Assembly (NCBI RefSeq): GCF_031157275.1
Contig: NZ_JAVIFW010000011.1
Coordinates: 1 to 64,000, forward strand
DNA: 64,000 nt
Source: Streptomyces sp. LHD-70
GTDB taxonomy: Bacteria; Actinomycetota; Actinomycetes; Streptomycetales; Streptomycetaceae
Direction of reading: 5' to 3'
The notes beneath the pieces are model-generated. The model was given only the letters and a program-made list of their open reading frames with translations. It was not told where the DNA came from and made no database searches. Shown here piece after piece: positions 40,887 to 49,738 of the stretch. The first letter of the stretch is position 1, and each line of letters opens with the position of its first letter. The translations under genes were made by a program, and so were the position numbers.

Positions 40887-42215
40887 ATGACACAGACCTC
40901 CCCCGCGCGTGCCGCCCAGGCCACGCGAGCGTCCCGCGCCCGTGCGCTCATCGCGGTGATGCTGTTCGTCACCGTCGTGATCAACTATCTGGACCGCTCG
41001 AACCTGTCGATCGCGCTGCCCGAGATCGCGCGCGAACTCGACCTGAACACGGCCCAACAGGGCCTGCTCCTCTCGGCGTTCGGCTGGACCTACGCCGCGC
41101 TGCAGATACCCGGCGGGTGGCTGGTGGACCGGGTGCCCGCGCGGGTCCTCTACCCGGTGTGCCTGACCCTGTGGTCCCTCGCGACCCTGTTCATGGGGAT
41201 CGTGGGCGGTTTCGTGGCGCTGATCGTGCTGCGGCTGCTCGTGGGTGTCTTCGAGGCTCCCGCGTATCCGATCAACAGCAAGGTCGCGACCGTATGGTTC
41301 CCGGAGCGGGAACGCGCCACGGCCATCGGCTTCTACACCTCCGGCCAGTTCATCGGCCTCGCGCTGCTCACCCCCGTCCTGTCCTGGCTGCAGGCGACGG
41401 TCTCCTGGCACTGGGTCTTCATCGCCACAGGCCTGGTCGGCATCGTGTGGGCGCTGTTCTGGTACGGCTGGTTCCGCGAACCGCGCGACTCGCGGGCCAA
41501 CGCGGCGGAGATCGAGCTGATCCGCGACGGCGGGGGCCTGGTGGACGCGACGCGGGAGCGGCCGCAGCGGGCACGGATCAGCCGCGCGGACCTTGCCGCG
41601 GTGCTCGGCCGACGGAAGCTGTGGGGCCTGTACCTGGGCCAGTTCTGCCTGACGTCGACCCTCTGGTTCTTCCTGACGTGGTTCCCGACGTACCTGGTCG
41701 AGTACCGGAACATGGACTACATCAAGTCCGGGTTCCTGGCCTCGCTGCCGTTCGTCGCCGCGCTGGTGGGTGTGCTTGCCTCCGGTGTCCTGTCGGACTT
41801 CCTGCTGCGGCGCAGGGTTTCGCTCGGCGCGGCCCGCAAGGGCCCGATCATCGCGGGGCTGCTGCTGAGCACGCTGATGGTCGGCGCGAGCTTCACCGAC
41901 TCGACCGCGCTGGTCATCGTGTTCCTGTCGGTGGCGTTCTTCGGCAACGGTCTGGCCTCCATCACCTGGTCGCTGGTGTCCGCGATGGCGCCGCAGCGGC
42001 TGCTCGGGCTCACCGGCGGGATGTTCAACTTCATCGGCAACCTGTCGTCGATCGCGACGCCGATCGTCATCGGCATGATCATCACCGATGAGAGCTTCGC
42101 GCCCGGCTTCGCCTACATGACCGTGATCACCGTCGTGGGTGTCCTGTCGTACGTCTTCCTCGTCGGCAGGGTCGAACGCGTCGCGGACCCAGAGGAGTTG
42201 TCGGCGAAGGCTTGA
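40887..42215 (+). CDS. dgoT: MFS galactonate/H+ symporter (ACS family)
   Basis: A 442-residue MFS protein of the anion:cation symporter family: VNYLDRSNLSIALPEIA-type helix 1 (VVINYLDRSNLSIALP), GWTYAALQIPGGWLVDRVPA, RLLVGVFEAPAYPINSKVAT, and a second half with FFLTWFPTYLVEYRNMDYIK. It imports D-galactonate with protons. It lies seven bp after dgoD and is followed by a strong terminator, so it ends the operon. Confidence 0.88.
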   Translation: MTQTSPARAAQATRASRARALIAVMLFVTVVINYLDRSNLSIALPEIARELDLNTAQQGLLLSAFGWTYAALQIPGGWLVDRVPARVLYPVCLTLWSLATLFMGIVGGFVALIVLRLLVGVFEAPAYPINSKVATVWFPERERATAIGFYTSGQFIGLALLTPVLSWLQATVSWHWVFIATGLVGIVWALFWYGWFREPRDSRANAAEIELIRDGGGLVDATRERPQRARISRADLAAVLGRRKLWGLYLGQFCLTSTLWFFLTWFPTYLVEYRNMDYIKSGFLASLPFVAALVGVLASGVLSDFLLRRRVSLGAARKGPIIAGLLLSTLMVGASFTDSTALVIVFLSVAFFGNGLASITWSLVSAMAPQRLLGLTGGMFNFIGNLSSIATPIVIGMIITDESFAPGFAYMTVITVVGVLSYVFLVGRVERVADPEELSAKA

Positions 42216-42228
42216 GCCGACGCCGTGG

Positions 42229-42263
42229 AGAGCCCCGCGCCCCTTCAGGGGGTGCGGGGCTCT
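42229..42263 (+). terminator. terminator of the dgo operon
   Basis: Arms AGAGCCCCGC and GCGGGGCTCT enclose a nested GCCCC...GGGGG, 14 bp after the dgoT stop. A second imperfect hairpin, CTCTCG/CGAGAG, overlaps its end. Confidence 0.85.
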
Positions 42264-42804
42264 CGTGCTGCTGCGAGAGGGGGTGCGGGGCTCGTGCTGC
42301 GAGCGGGACGCTGCAGGTCAGGCGGCCCCGGCAGGGCACAGCTACTCGCCCACGGGTCCGGGCGGTCCAGGGTGTGGCGACACCGTCACCCTGCGGGTGG
42401 AGCCGCAGAGCGAGCAGACGACCTGGGTCAGGCACCCGGGCCGGTCGCCCGGTCCGGAGTGCGACCTCACCGGTCCAGGAACTGCCATCGGGGGCTCCGG
42501 AGGCCTCGTCGCGCTTGCGGGCGGGCTGACGCTGGCCGTCCTTCTTCCGGTCGTCGGCATCAGCGTCGACGCCGTCACCGCCCTCGTCACCGCCGTCCGC
42601 CGCGGCTCCCGTCGCAAGCGGCTCTCCCCTGCCGAACGTGCGGGCTCCTGACGTTCGACGCCGGTATCGGTGACGGTTTCGGGCCGACCGCTTCCCGAAC
42701 TATTCGTTCAGGAACATCCCCCCTCATGGGGGCAGCAGGGGGCGACCAAATCTTCAATCGAGCAAGCCCAACAACCCTTGTCGAGCCTCCAACCCTTACT
42801 GATT
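42264..42804 (+). other. intergenic stretch with a possible small membrane-protein frame
   Basis: A forward frame from about 42283 to the stop at 42651 encodes CGDTVTLRVEPQSEQTTWVR and then a hydrophobic helix GGLVALAGGLTLAVLLPVVG, ending in a basic RRGSRRKR tail. It looks like the C-terminal part of a small exported and anchored protein. Its only start (GTG 42283) lies in a terminator-like repeat, and there is no signal peptide, so it may be a truncated gene. Nothing else is identified here. Confidence 0.3.
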
Positions 42805-42825
42805 TACCGAACAACTTGTACGGTA
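42805..42825. promoter_or_regulatory. 21-bp palindromic TetR-type operator
   Basis: TACCGAACA and TTGTACGGTA-type arms pair at nine of ten positions around a central C. This is the typical shape of a TetR-family operator. It lies 41 bp before the serine hydrolase start in an AT-rich promoter-like stretch, yet no TetR gene is adjacent. Confidence 0.55.
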
Positions 42826-42865
42826 ACGAGATGTGGCAACCATCCTCGATCAAGCGGAGTGACAC

Positions 42866-44050
42866 GTGACCGGCACGACCTCACTGGCCGACCTCGTCTG
42901 GGCGCGGGGGTTCACGGACTCGACCTGGGCACGGCAACTCACGACGGCGGGCCGGGAGATCATGCCGAGCCGTCCCGTTTGGCGGGGTCCGGGGCGACCC
43001 GGCGTCCTTCCGGCGGCAGCGCCCGGAGCACTCGACGACCTGCGCGTGCCCGGCTCGTACGGGCGCACCCTGACGCTCCCGGAACTGCTCGCCGAGGCGG
43101 AGACCGACGCCCTGCTCGTCCTGCACCGGGGCAGCCTCGTCCACGAGCAGTACCTGCATGGTTACGAACCCCATGTCCCGCACTTCAACGCCTCCGCCGC
43201 CAAGTCCTATCTCGGACTCCTGGCCGCGACTCTCGCCCACGAAGGGCTGCTCGACCGCAGCGCCGAGGTCGGCAAGTACGTTCCGGAGCTCGCCGGCACC
43301 GCCTTCGGGGAAGCCCGGGTCGACGATCTCCTGCACATGGGCACGCAGATGAGCTACGCGGGCCGCCCCTACGACAAGGCCCTGGAGGCGCAGCGCTACT
43401 TCGCCGTCCTCACTCCACGGCTCCGCCCCTACGGCTACTCGGGTCCCGCCACGATTCGCGAGCACCTGGCGACCGCGCGGGCCACGGGAGCGCCTGGCGT
43501 CGAGTTCCGTTACGAGAACGGCAACGTCGAGGCACTCGCGGAGGTCCTGCGGCGGGTCACCGGGGTCAGCACCTCCGCGCTGCTGTCCGAGATGATCTGG
43601 TCCCGGATCGGCGCCGAGGAGGACGCGTACTACCTCGTCGACGCCGAAGGCACCGAGGCGGCCTGCGGCGGGTTCAGTGCCACCGCGCGGGACGTGGCAC
43701 GCCTGGGTGAGCTCATACGGTGCGGCGGCGCCGTCGGCGACCGGCAGATCGTGCCGGAAGAGGTGACCGCCGTCGTCGCCGGTGTGCCCGACGGCTACCC
43801 GCGTCGCGTCCGCTTCCCCTCGGCCCCGGCCGACGCGCCCGCGACGCTCTCGTACCACGACCTGTGGTGGGTCCTGAACGATCCCTACGGGTCCTTCATG
43901 GCCAGCGGCATCCACGGTCAGCGGCTGTTCATCTCCCCCGCCCTCGACCTCGTCATCGTCCACTTCGCCTCGCAGGTCGTCTCCCCCGCCGTACCTCAGG
44001 CACCCCTGGTCAAGGCCTTCCTCGCGATCGGCAGGCACCTGGGGGCCTAG
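42866..44050 (+). CDS. serine hydrolase of the beta-lactamase/NylB type
   Basis: A 394-residue class C beta-lactamase-fold hydrolase. The nucleophile motif is SAAK (S110, K113), the second motif YEN (Y216, N218 in FRYENGNVEALAEVL), and a third-motif-like GIHGQRLFISP follows. The order and length match 6-aminohexanoate-dimer hydrolase (NylB)-like esterases rather than true beta-lactamases. There is no signal peptide, so it is probably cytosolic, acting on amides or esters. Its stop overlaps the convergent YihY stop by four bases (CTAG). Confidence 0.85.
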   Translation: MTGTTSLADLVWARGFTDSTWARQLTTAGREIMPSRPVWRGPGRPGVLPAAAPGALDDLRVPGSYGRTLTLPELLAEAETDALLVLHRGSLVHEQYLHGYEPHVPHFNASAAKSYLGLLAATLAHEGLLDRSAEVGKYVPELAGTAFGEARVDDLLHMGTQMSYAGRPYDKALEAQRYFAVLTPRLRPYGYSGPATIREHLATARATGAPGVEFRYENGNVEALAEVLRRVTGVSTSALLSEMIWSRIGAEEDAYYLVDAEGTEAACGGFSATARDVARLGELIRCGGAVGDRQIVPEEVTAVVAGVPDGYPRRVRFPSAPADAPATLSYHDLWWVLNDPYGSFMASGIHGQRLFISPALDLVIVHFASQVVSPAVPQAPLVKAFLAIGRHLGA

Positions 44051-44934
44051 GTGCGGCGCCCCAGCAGCAAGTGCGCGAAGCGCGGGTAGTCCTCGTGCAC
44101 CAGCCGCCCCACGACCGCGCCGCCGAAGACCACGACCGAGACGCCGACCAGCCAGGACTGGACGACGAGCACGGTGCCGTACGGCCCGTACGTCAACGCG
44201 TTCGAGGCGATCAGCGGGGAGAACACCAGCTGCGAGAAGACCCGCAGGCCGACGAGGCCGATCGCCGTGGCCACCGCGCCGGGGAGCAGGGCCTTCCACC
44301 CGACCCGGCCGCAGAGGAGCAGCCGCTGCGACCACCAGAAGAACAGCACGGCGCTCAGTACGGCGGTGGCGAAGTGCCACAGGGACGTCACGAAGGCGGC
44401 GCCCTGCGAGGCGCGGTCCAGGGTGATCTGGGCGGCCGCGAAGAGGTAGCCGATGAGCGCGGCCAGCCAGACCGCGTGCCGCCACATGGTGTGCCAGCGG
44501 GCGGCGGGCAGTTCCCACACCTTTTCGTAGCCGGTCTGCAGGGCCGAGCCGAAGGTGAGGCCGAAGACGGCGAGCGCGGCGAGACCGTAGGCGGTGGTGG
44601 CCTCCAGTGCCTTGCGGGGTGAGGCGAACAGGTCCTCGACCTCCTGCTGTGCGCTCACCGACACGCCCAGGCCTCTCCCGAGCCACTCGGCGAAGCCCTG
44701 GCCCTGGGCCGGGTCGACCGCCGCCACCACGACGAGGAGCGGCACCAGCGTGAGGAAGCCGAGGGCCGCGAGCCCCATCGACCGGTGCATCAGCTCCAGC
44801 TCGCCGCTCCGCCGCCAGCCGCGCGCCGCGGCGGACCGGACCGTCGCCCGGTACATCCGCCGCCACACCGAACCGCCGCCGTCCGCGTCGCCCTCTGAGC
44901 CCGGGTCGTCGGCGCCGGAAGACTTCTCGTGCAT
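44047..44934 (-). CDS. YihY/virulence factor BrkB family membrane protein
   Basis: A 295-residue membrane protein with about six helices. Conserved YihY features are LGFLTLVPLLVVVAAV, AALAVFGLTFGSALQTGYEK with VWELPAARW, WKALLPGAVATAIGLVGLRV and YGPYGTVLVVQSWLVGVSVV. The family is widespread and of unknown function, once misnamed ribonuclease BN. The ends are hydrophilic. Confidence 0.88.
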   Translation of the reverse strand: MHEKSSGADDPGSEGDADGGGSVWRRMYRATVRSAAARGWRRSGELELMHRSMGLAALGFLTLVPLLVVVAAVDPAQGQGFAEWLGRGLGVSVSAQQEVEDLFASPRKALEATTAYGLAALAVFGLTFGSALQTGYEKVWELPAARWHTMWRHAVWLAALIGYLFAAAQITLDRASQGAAFVTSLWHFATAVLSAVLFFWWSQRLLLCGRVGWKALLPGAVATAIGLVGLRVFSQLVFSPLIASNALTYGPYGTVLVVQSWLVGVSVVVFGGAVVGRLVHEDYPRFAHLLLGRRT

Positions 44935-45242
44935 GCGATGTGGCCCACCCTCCGTGGTCGCGCCGACTGTCGATCATCCCGGCAGGGTGCGGCTCCATAA
45001 GTCCGCGGAGGTCACCTGGCCTGCCGTTCGCCCACAGTGACCATTCATGCCGCACCGGAGCGGCCCGCGACCCGGGTCATCCGGATGGGGTCCGGAAAGC
45101 CCTCGCGGGAGGGACGATCCCCGAGCCGGGGACGTCCGGGCCGCACAGCGTTTCGCGGGCGAGGGGACGGGAACCCGGCCGATGGCATCGAGAGCCGGCA
45201 TGCCCGAAGGGCCGGCGGCAGCAGGACCGGAACGGTACGCAT
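44935..45242. other. divergent promoter region, no gene seen
   Basis: About 308 bp between the divergent YihY and VOC genes. No convincing reading frame, terminator or clear promoter is visible. GGACCGGAACGG lies just before the VOC ATG as a weak ribosome site. Confidence 0.35.
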
Positions 45243-46079
45243 ATGAACAGCCAGAAGGCAGTGAGCAGCAGAGCCGTCGCGAGTGGCTCGGTGTACGGGG
45301 CGCCCTGCTGGGTGAGCCTGACCACCTGTGATCTGTCGGCCGCCGAGAAGTTCTACACCGCCGTACTGGGGTGGGAATGGCGCACCGGAAAGCTGGGGGA
45401 CCAATACCGGTTCGCGAGTGTCGGCGGAGTCCCGGTGGCGGGCGTTTCCGCCGTGGCGGCCATGCAGCCGAAGGCTTTCGCGTGGACCCCGTATTTCGCT
45501 ACGGCCGACGCCGACGAAACCGTCTCCCGCAGCCAGGAGCGCGGGGGCACGACCGCCGTCGGGCCGCTTTCCTTTCCTCCGGGACGGGCCGCTCTGCTGG
45601 CCGATCGCGACGGCGCGGTCTTCGGCATCTGGGAGGGCGAACTGGTCTCCCGTTGGGAGGAGTGGCGCCGCGCGGCTCCCGTCTTCGTGGAGCTCCATAC
45701 GCGGGACGCCTTCGACGCGGCCATTTTCTACGCGGAGGTTCTCAGCTGGGCCTCGGACACCAAGGACTGCTGCGAGGTTCATTACGAGAACGAGAAGGTC
45801 ATCCTGCGCAGCCGGGGCGATGTCGTGGCCCATATTCATTCGGGTGCGGTCGACTCCGCCCGCGACCCCTCGATGCGGCCGCGCTGGCAGATCCACTTCG
45901 CCGTCACCGACGTCCATGCGTGCATCGAGGCGGCCCTGGGCCACGGCGGCGGTCTCGTACGGGAGGTAAGTGACGTCGGTGAGGCGATCCTGAGCGACCC
46001 CGAGGGGGCGCGTTTCGTGGTGAATGCGCGGGAGCAGTTCTCGCCCCGGTCCCGGGGGAACGGTCTCGGGATTCACTGA
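45243..46079 (+). CDS. VOC (glyoxalase/bleomycin-resistance) family protein, two domains
   Basis: A 278-residue protein with two VOC repeats. Repeat 1 contains CWVSLTTCDLSAAEKFYTAV, LGWEWRTG and ALLADRDGAVFGIWEGE; repeat 2 contains FVELHTRDAFDAAIFYAEVL, IHFAVTDVHACIEAALGHGG and LSDPEGARFVV. Two-repeat forms of this kind are common in Streptomyces and may bind or modify a small molecule; the metal ligands are only partly kept. It is followed by a 21-bp direct repeat. Confidence 0.85.
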   Translation: MNSQKAVSSRAVASGSVYGAPCWVSLTTCDLSAAEKFYTAVLGWEWRTGKLGDQYRFASVGGVPVAGVSAVAAMQPKAFAWTPYFATADADETVSRSQERGGTTAVGPLSFPPGRAALLADRDGAVFGIWEGELVSRWEEWRRAAPVFVELHTRDAFDAAIFYAEVLSWASDTKDCCEVHYENEKVILRSRGDVVAHIHSGAVDSARDPSMRPRWQIHFAVTDVHACIEAALGHGGGLVREVSDVGEAILSDPEGARFVVNAREQFSPRSRGNGLGIH

Positions 46080-46118
46080 GGACTTTCGGAAATTCAGTGA
46101 GGACTTTCGGGAATTCAG
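46077..46118. repeat. 21-bp direct repeat after the VOC gene
   Basis: Two adjacent copies of TGAGGACTTTCGGRAATTCA plus G, differing at one base, start at the VOC stop codon. The first TGA is the stop itself, so the repeat looks like a tail duplication. Confidence 0.75.
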
Positions 46119-46161
46119 GGGTGTGGACGGAAATTCTTCCCGGGGAAGAAGTCGCCCTCAA

Positions 46162-47091
46162 CTACCCGCAGACGGAAGCCGTGGTGACGAATCCGCCCAG
46201 GTTCTCGTCGTCCGTGCCGAGTACCGCTTCGGGGCTGTCCGGGAGGCATTCCAGCGCCTCGATCTTGCGGTCGCCGAACGTCCCGAGAACGGTCGGAGAG
46301 GAGTCGATGCGCAGCCGTACTCGCGAGCCCGCCGCGTCGACGGTGACCGTGCCCGCTTCGCTCACCGCGGAGGCGAACGGCCCGTTGTCGCCCGCGTCCG
46401 AGGCCGAACTCACCAGGATGCGCCCGGAGTCGGTGACGGCGATGTCGGAGACGTGCCGCACCTCGCCCTCGGGCGCCGAGGCCCGGAAGCGGTCCTGTTC
46501 CACGGCTCCGAACGAGGCCTTCCCGTACGCGTCGAAGGAGAACGGGGCGGCGAAGACCGTCGCCGGGCGGCTCGCACCCGCTCCCCTGTCGGCCCAGACC
46601 GCGACCATCTCGCCGTGCTGCGAGGTGAGCGCGAAGCTTTCAAAGTCGGCGCCCTCGTTGATGGCGGGCAGGGGCGACACGTCGAGCACCTTCACGCCGC
46701 TGTCGTCGGCGCGCAGGTGATAGACGAGGCCGCGGCTGGCCAGCGCGACGTACTCGCCGGGCGTTCCGGGCACCGCCTCCACGGCCTCCAGGTCGACCGG
46801 CTCCGGGCCCTCCCACGCGATCGGCGCGACGGACGCCGAGCCCGACTCGCCCTGCTCGTAGGAGAGTTGGCCGATCCTGCTGTCTCCCGGCTTCTTGTTG
46901 TCGCGTACGACGAGTGCCTCGATGTCCTCGGTCGGGCTCCCGGTGAGGGCCAGGCCGCTGATGCCGGTCTTCGCGTCGTCGCCGACCTGCCGCCAGGCGG
47001 CTTCGGGCGCGGCGCCGGTATGTGCGGCGGTCGCCGTCAGGGCGAGGGTGGCGACGGCGGCCAGGAGCAGGGGCTTGTGGTGCGGCTGCAT
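46162..47091 (-). CDS. secreted beta-propeller-like protein of unknown function
   Basis: A 309-residue exported protein. The signal peptide (QPHHKPLLLAAVATLALTAT, cut near AHTGAA) is followed by repeated beta-rich segments such as IEALVVRDNKKPGDSRIGQL, GEYVALASRGLVYHLRAD, MVAVWADRGAGASRP and ISDIAVTDSGRILVSSASDA-type (VSDIAVTDSGRILVSS). It resembles secreted esterase-like/phytase-like propellers, but no catalytic residues are recognised. The GAAAGGCCCTC stretch before the ATG provides the ribosome site. Confidence 0.65.
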   Translation of the reverse strand: MQPHHKPLLLAAVATLALTATAAHTGAAPEAAWRQVGDDAKTGISGLALTGSPTEDIEALVVRDNKKPGDSRIGQLSYEQGESGSASVAPIAWEGPEPVDLEAVEAVPGTPGEYVALASRGLVYHLRADDSGVKVLDVSPLPAINEGADFESFALTSQHGEMVAVWADRGAGASRPATVFAAPFSFDAYGKASFGAVEQDRFRASAPEGEVRHVSDIAVTDSGRILVSSASDAGDNGPFASAVSEAGTVTVDAAGSRVRLRIDSSPTVLGTFGDRKIEALECLPDSPEAVLGTDDENLGGFVTTASVCG

Positions 47092-47462
47092 GAGGGCCTT
47101 TCAGGTGGGTGTGGGGGAGGGAGTGCGAGCGCTGGAGCGACGCGCGTAGATGCGTTTGGGCGGGACCGTAGCGATCTTCGTGAGGGGAGGCAAGAAGCCG
47201 CGCAGCGACGGGTCTTGAGGTGGGGTTCGCGGTGGGGTCAGCCGTGGGGTTGGCCTATGGGTTGGCCTATGGGTTGGCCGACTTGGGGACGGAGCACCGG
47301 GTGCACGCGTCGGAACCGGTCCCCGTAGTTCTTCGGACGCCCCGTCCCTACGCCGGGCGGGTGACGGCGAAACCTTACGTCTGCGGGACCGTGCATCGGG
47401 GCGGCGTGAGGCAGGTATGGGTGAGGCGCTCTGATCCACTTCCACACGAAACGAGAACCTTC
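47092..47462. other. intergenic region with 12-bp repeats
   Basis: No gene is seen. Two to three copies of TTGGCCTATGGG run at about 47247-47278 next to GTGGGGTT variants. ACGAAACGAGAACC lies before the next GTG start. Confidence 0.4.
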
Positions 47463-47813
47463 GTGCGTCTGCGCAACACCCTCGCCGCTGCCGGCGGCGC
47501 CCTCGCCCTCACCGCCGTCCTCGCCGGCCCCGCCCACGCCGCGACCGGCGACTTCTCCTACAGCTACATCGGGGCCAACGGCGCCCGTCAGTCGGCCACG
47601 CTCCACAACCCCGAGAACGGGATGTGCCAGAACCTCCCCGAGGTCGGCTCCCCCCAGGCTCCTCCCGCCTTCGCTCCGCACAACAGCACCGACGCGTACG
47701 CGATGGTCTTCACCGGGCCCAACTGCAGCGGCGACTCATGGACGTTGCGCCCGCACGGCCGCCCGGCCACCGACCGGCTGACGCTGCGGTCCGTGGTCTT
47801 CCTCCCCGCCTGA
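47463..47813 (+). CDS. small secreted protein
   Basis: A 116-residue exported protein: signal peptide (VRLRNTLAAAGGALALTAVL, cut after AHAATG) and a mature part of about 88 residues with two cysteines (GMCQNLPE, GPNCSGDSW) that may form one disulfide. The YSYIGANGARQSATLHNPEN and WTLRPHGR segments recall small Streptomyces extracellular proteins of the beta/gamma-crystallin-like or inhibitor type, but I cannot assign one. GTG 47463 is chosen as the first residue of the signal peptide. A terminator follows. Confidence 0.7.
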   Translation: MRLRNTLAAAGGALALTAVLAGPAHAATGDFSYSYIGANGARQSATLHNPENGMCQNLPEVGSPQAPPAFAPHNSTDAYAMVFTGPNCSGDSWTLRPHGRPATDRLTLRSVVFLPA

Positions 47814-47888
47814 GGCCACCCGATCTGCCTGAATTCGACTGAGACCGACTGAGCCGACTCAGGCCGACTGAGACTGGCTCACGGTGTT

Positions 47889-47919
47889 CGAGCCCCGCCC
47901 GGCGTTCGGGCGGGGCTCG
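47889..47919 (+). terminator. hairpin terminator
   Basis: Arms CGAGCCCCGCCCG and CGGGCGGGGCTCG (13 pairs, loop GCGTT) lie between the small secreted protein and the convergent TetR gene. A run of GACTGAGACC/GCCGACTGAG units precedes it at about 47838-47876. Confidence 0.85.
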
Positions 47920-47978
47920 TCGCGGTCGTGTACGTCGGCGCCCGGGCGCCAATCGTGCTGTGAGGACGAACTCACCGG

Positions 47979-48548
47979 CTAAGACTGCGCGGGCGAAGCC
48001 AGGAACGCGCCCAGGAGCACTCGGATGCCAGGTTCGGGATCGGCGGGTGCAGGTGCCGTGGCGAGCTGGTGGAAGAGGAAGCCGTCGAGGTAGTCGAAGA
48101 GGATCGTGCAGTGGTCCAGCGGGGCCGGTGAACCGAGTTCCGCCAGCCAGGCCGAGGTCAGTTCGATCATCGACGTACGGGCGCGGCTCATGGCCTCGCG
48201 CACTGCGGGGCGGGCGATACCTTCGAGCGCCAGGGCGTAGCGGGCGGCGGTGCGGTGGCGGGCGGGGCCGAGCATGTGTCCCACCACGCGCGCGAGCGCC
48301 CGCACCAGCGCTTCCGGATCGCCGGCGGGGGCGGTGGCCGCGAAGCGTTTCCAGTCCCGGGCGTCGAGGGTCTCCAGGTGGGTCACCACGCCTGTCACCA
48401 GCAGGTCATGGCTGCGGAAGTGGTTCGACGTGGTCCCGGCCGGCGTTCCCGCCGCCCTGTCGACCGCCTGGTACGTCAGTCCGCGCAGGCCTTTGGTGCC
48501 CAGCACCCGCACTGCCGCGTCCAGCACCTCGTCACGCCTGCTCGGCAT
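47979..48548 (-). CDS. TetR-family regulator (of the divergent monooxygenase)
   Basis: A 189-residue TetR protein: RRDEVLDAAVRVLGTKGLRG, then LTYQAVDRAAGTPAGTTSNHFRSHDLL (helix-turn-helix, about 23-49), and an effector domain with TILFDYLDGFLFHQLA. It is divergent from a flavin monooxygenase with a perfect 19-bp palindrome between. It probably represses that gene and itself. Confidence 0.88.
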   Translation of the reverse strand: MPSRRDEVLDAAVRVLGTKGLRGLTYQAVDRAAGTPAGTTSNHFRSHDLLVTGVVTHLETLDARDWKRFAATAPAGDPEALVRALARVVGHMLGPARHRTAARYALALEGIARPAVREAMSRARTSMIELTSAWLAELGSPAPLDHCTILFDYLDGFLFHQLATAPAPADPEPGIRVLLGAFLASPAQS

Positions 48549-48612
48549 TCCGTCTCCTGCCCTTCCGGCGGTTGGTGCCGGGTGTGCCCGGCCTGGCCCG
48601 CTTCACTACACA

Positions 48613-48631
48613 CATAGTACCGAACACTATG
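48613..48631. promoter_or_regulatory. TetR operator, perfect 6-7-6 palindrome
   Basis: CATAGT-ACCGAAC-ACTATG lies 21 bp before the monooxygenase ATG and 65 bp before the TetR start. On the reverse strand the TACTAT within it fits a -10 box for tetR. Confidence 0.75.
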
Positions 48632-48651
48632 AACGTAGTAGCGTGTGCTGC

Positions 48652-49725
48652 ATGCAGAGGAGAGCGATCGTCATCGGTGGCGGGGTCGGGGGCCTCACCA
48701 CCGCGGTGGCCTTGCGGGCCGCCGGCTGGAACGTGGAAGTCCATGAGCGCGCCTCCGGGCCGCCGGACACCGGGAGTTCGCTGGGGCTGTGGCCCGGTGC
48801 GCTGCGGGCTCTCGACGGGCTCGGCCTTGCCGACTCCACGCGCCGCGCGGCCCGGCCCGCGGCCTACGGGACCTTCGTACGCGCCGACGGCACCCGCATC
48901 GGGGACGTCGACATGGCCGCCCTGCAGCGCCGCAGCGGAGACCGCGTCCACGTCGTCGCCCGGCCCGTCCTGCTCAGGGCGCTCACCGATGCGCTCGACG
49001 AGGGCATCGTGCGCTACGGCTCCCGCATCACCGACGTTCAGCACCTTGACCATGACGTGGTCATCGCGGCCGACGGCCTGCGCAGTCGTGCCCGTACCGC
49101 ACTCTTCGGGGACGCCCACGGTCCGCGCTACAGCGGCGTCACCGCCTGGCACGGCACCGTCGGCTTCGACACCGACGGCATGACCGAGACCTGGGGCCGG
49201 CGTGCCCGCTTCGGCGTCATCCCGCGCGCCGGGGGCCTGACCCACTGGTTCGCCTGTGCGCCGGCCGCCGAGCTTGAGCCGTCGCCGGGCGGTGAACTGG
49301 CAGCTCTGCAGGGGTGGTTCGGCGACTGGCATCCCGGTGTCCGCCGCGTCCTTGACCACCTCGCCGAGGCCGGTGAGGCCGCCATCGGCCGGAACGACCT
49401 GTACGACCTCAGCACCCCGCTGCCGCACTACACCAGCGGCCGCATCGCGCTGATCGGCGACGCCGCCCATGCCATGACGCCCGACCTCGGGCGGGGCGCG
49501 TGCGAGGCGATCGTCGACGGCGTCACCCTGGCCCGCGCGCTCACGACCCACGCCGACGTCCAGGACGCCCTCACCGTGTACGACACGATCCGCCGCCGCC
49601 CCACGCAGCGACTCGCGCGCGCCGCCCGCCTCATGAACCGCGTGGTGCACACCCCGCGCCGTGTCACCAGGGTGCGGGACGCCGCCATGAAACTGTTCCT
49701 GGCGGTCGGGAGACCACCGGCCTGA
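48652..49725 (+). CDS. FAD-dependent monooxygenase
   Basis: A 357-residue class A flavin monooxygenase: AIVIGGGVGGLTTAVALRAA at the start, IAADGLRSRAR (DG motif, about 142-152), and IALIGDAAHAMTPDLGRGAC (GD motif, about 265-284). The substrate-binding region is short compared with aromatic hydroxylases. It may be a resistance or tailoring enzyme such as TetX-like oxygenases, but this is a guess. It is controlled by the divergent TetR through the palindrome. Confidence 0.85.
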   Translation: MQRRAIVIGGGVGGLTTAVALRAAGWNVEVHERASGPPDTGSSLGLWPGALRALDGLGLADSTRRAARPAAYGTFVRADGTRIGDVDMAALQRRSGDRVHVVARPVLLRALTDALDEGIVRYGSRITDVQHLDHDVVIAADGLRSRARTALFGDAHGPRYSGVTAWHGTVGFDTDGMTETWGRRARFGVIPRAGGLTHWFACAPAAELEPSPGGELAALQGWFGDWHPGVRRVLDHLAEAGEAAIGRNDLYDLSTPLPHYTSGRIALIGDAAHAMTPDLGRGACEAIVDGVTLARALTTHADVQDALTVYDTIRRRPTQRLARAARLMNRVVHTPRRVTRVRDAAMKLFLAVGRPPA

Positions 49726-49738
49726 ACCGGCCCCGGGC

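Noticed and set aside
42866..44050. A true beta-lactamase resistance gene
   Set aside because: No signal peptide, and the motif order and length fit NylB-like esterases or amidases.
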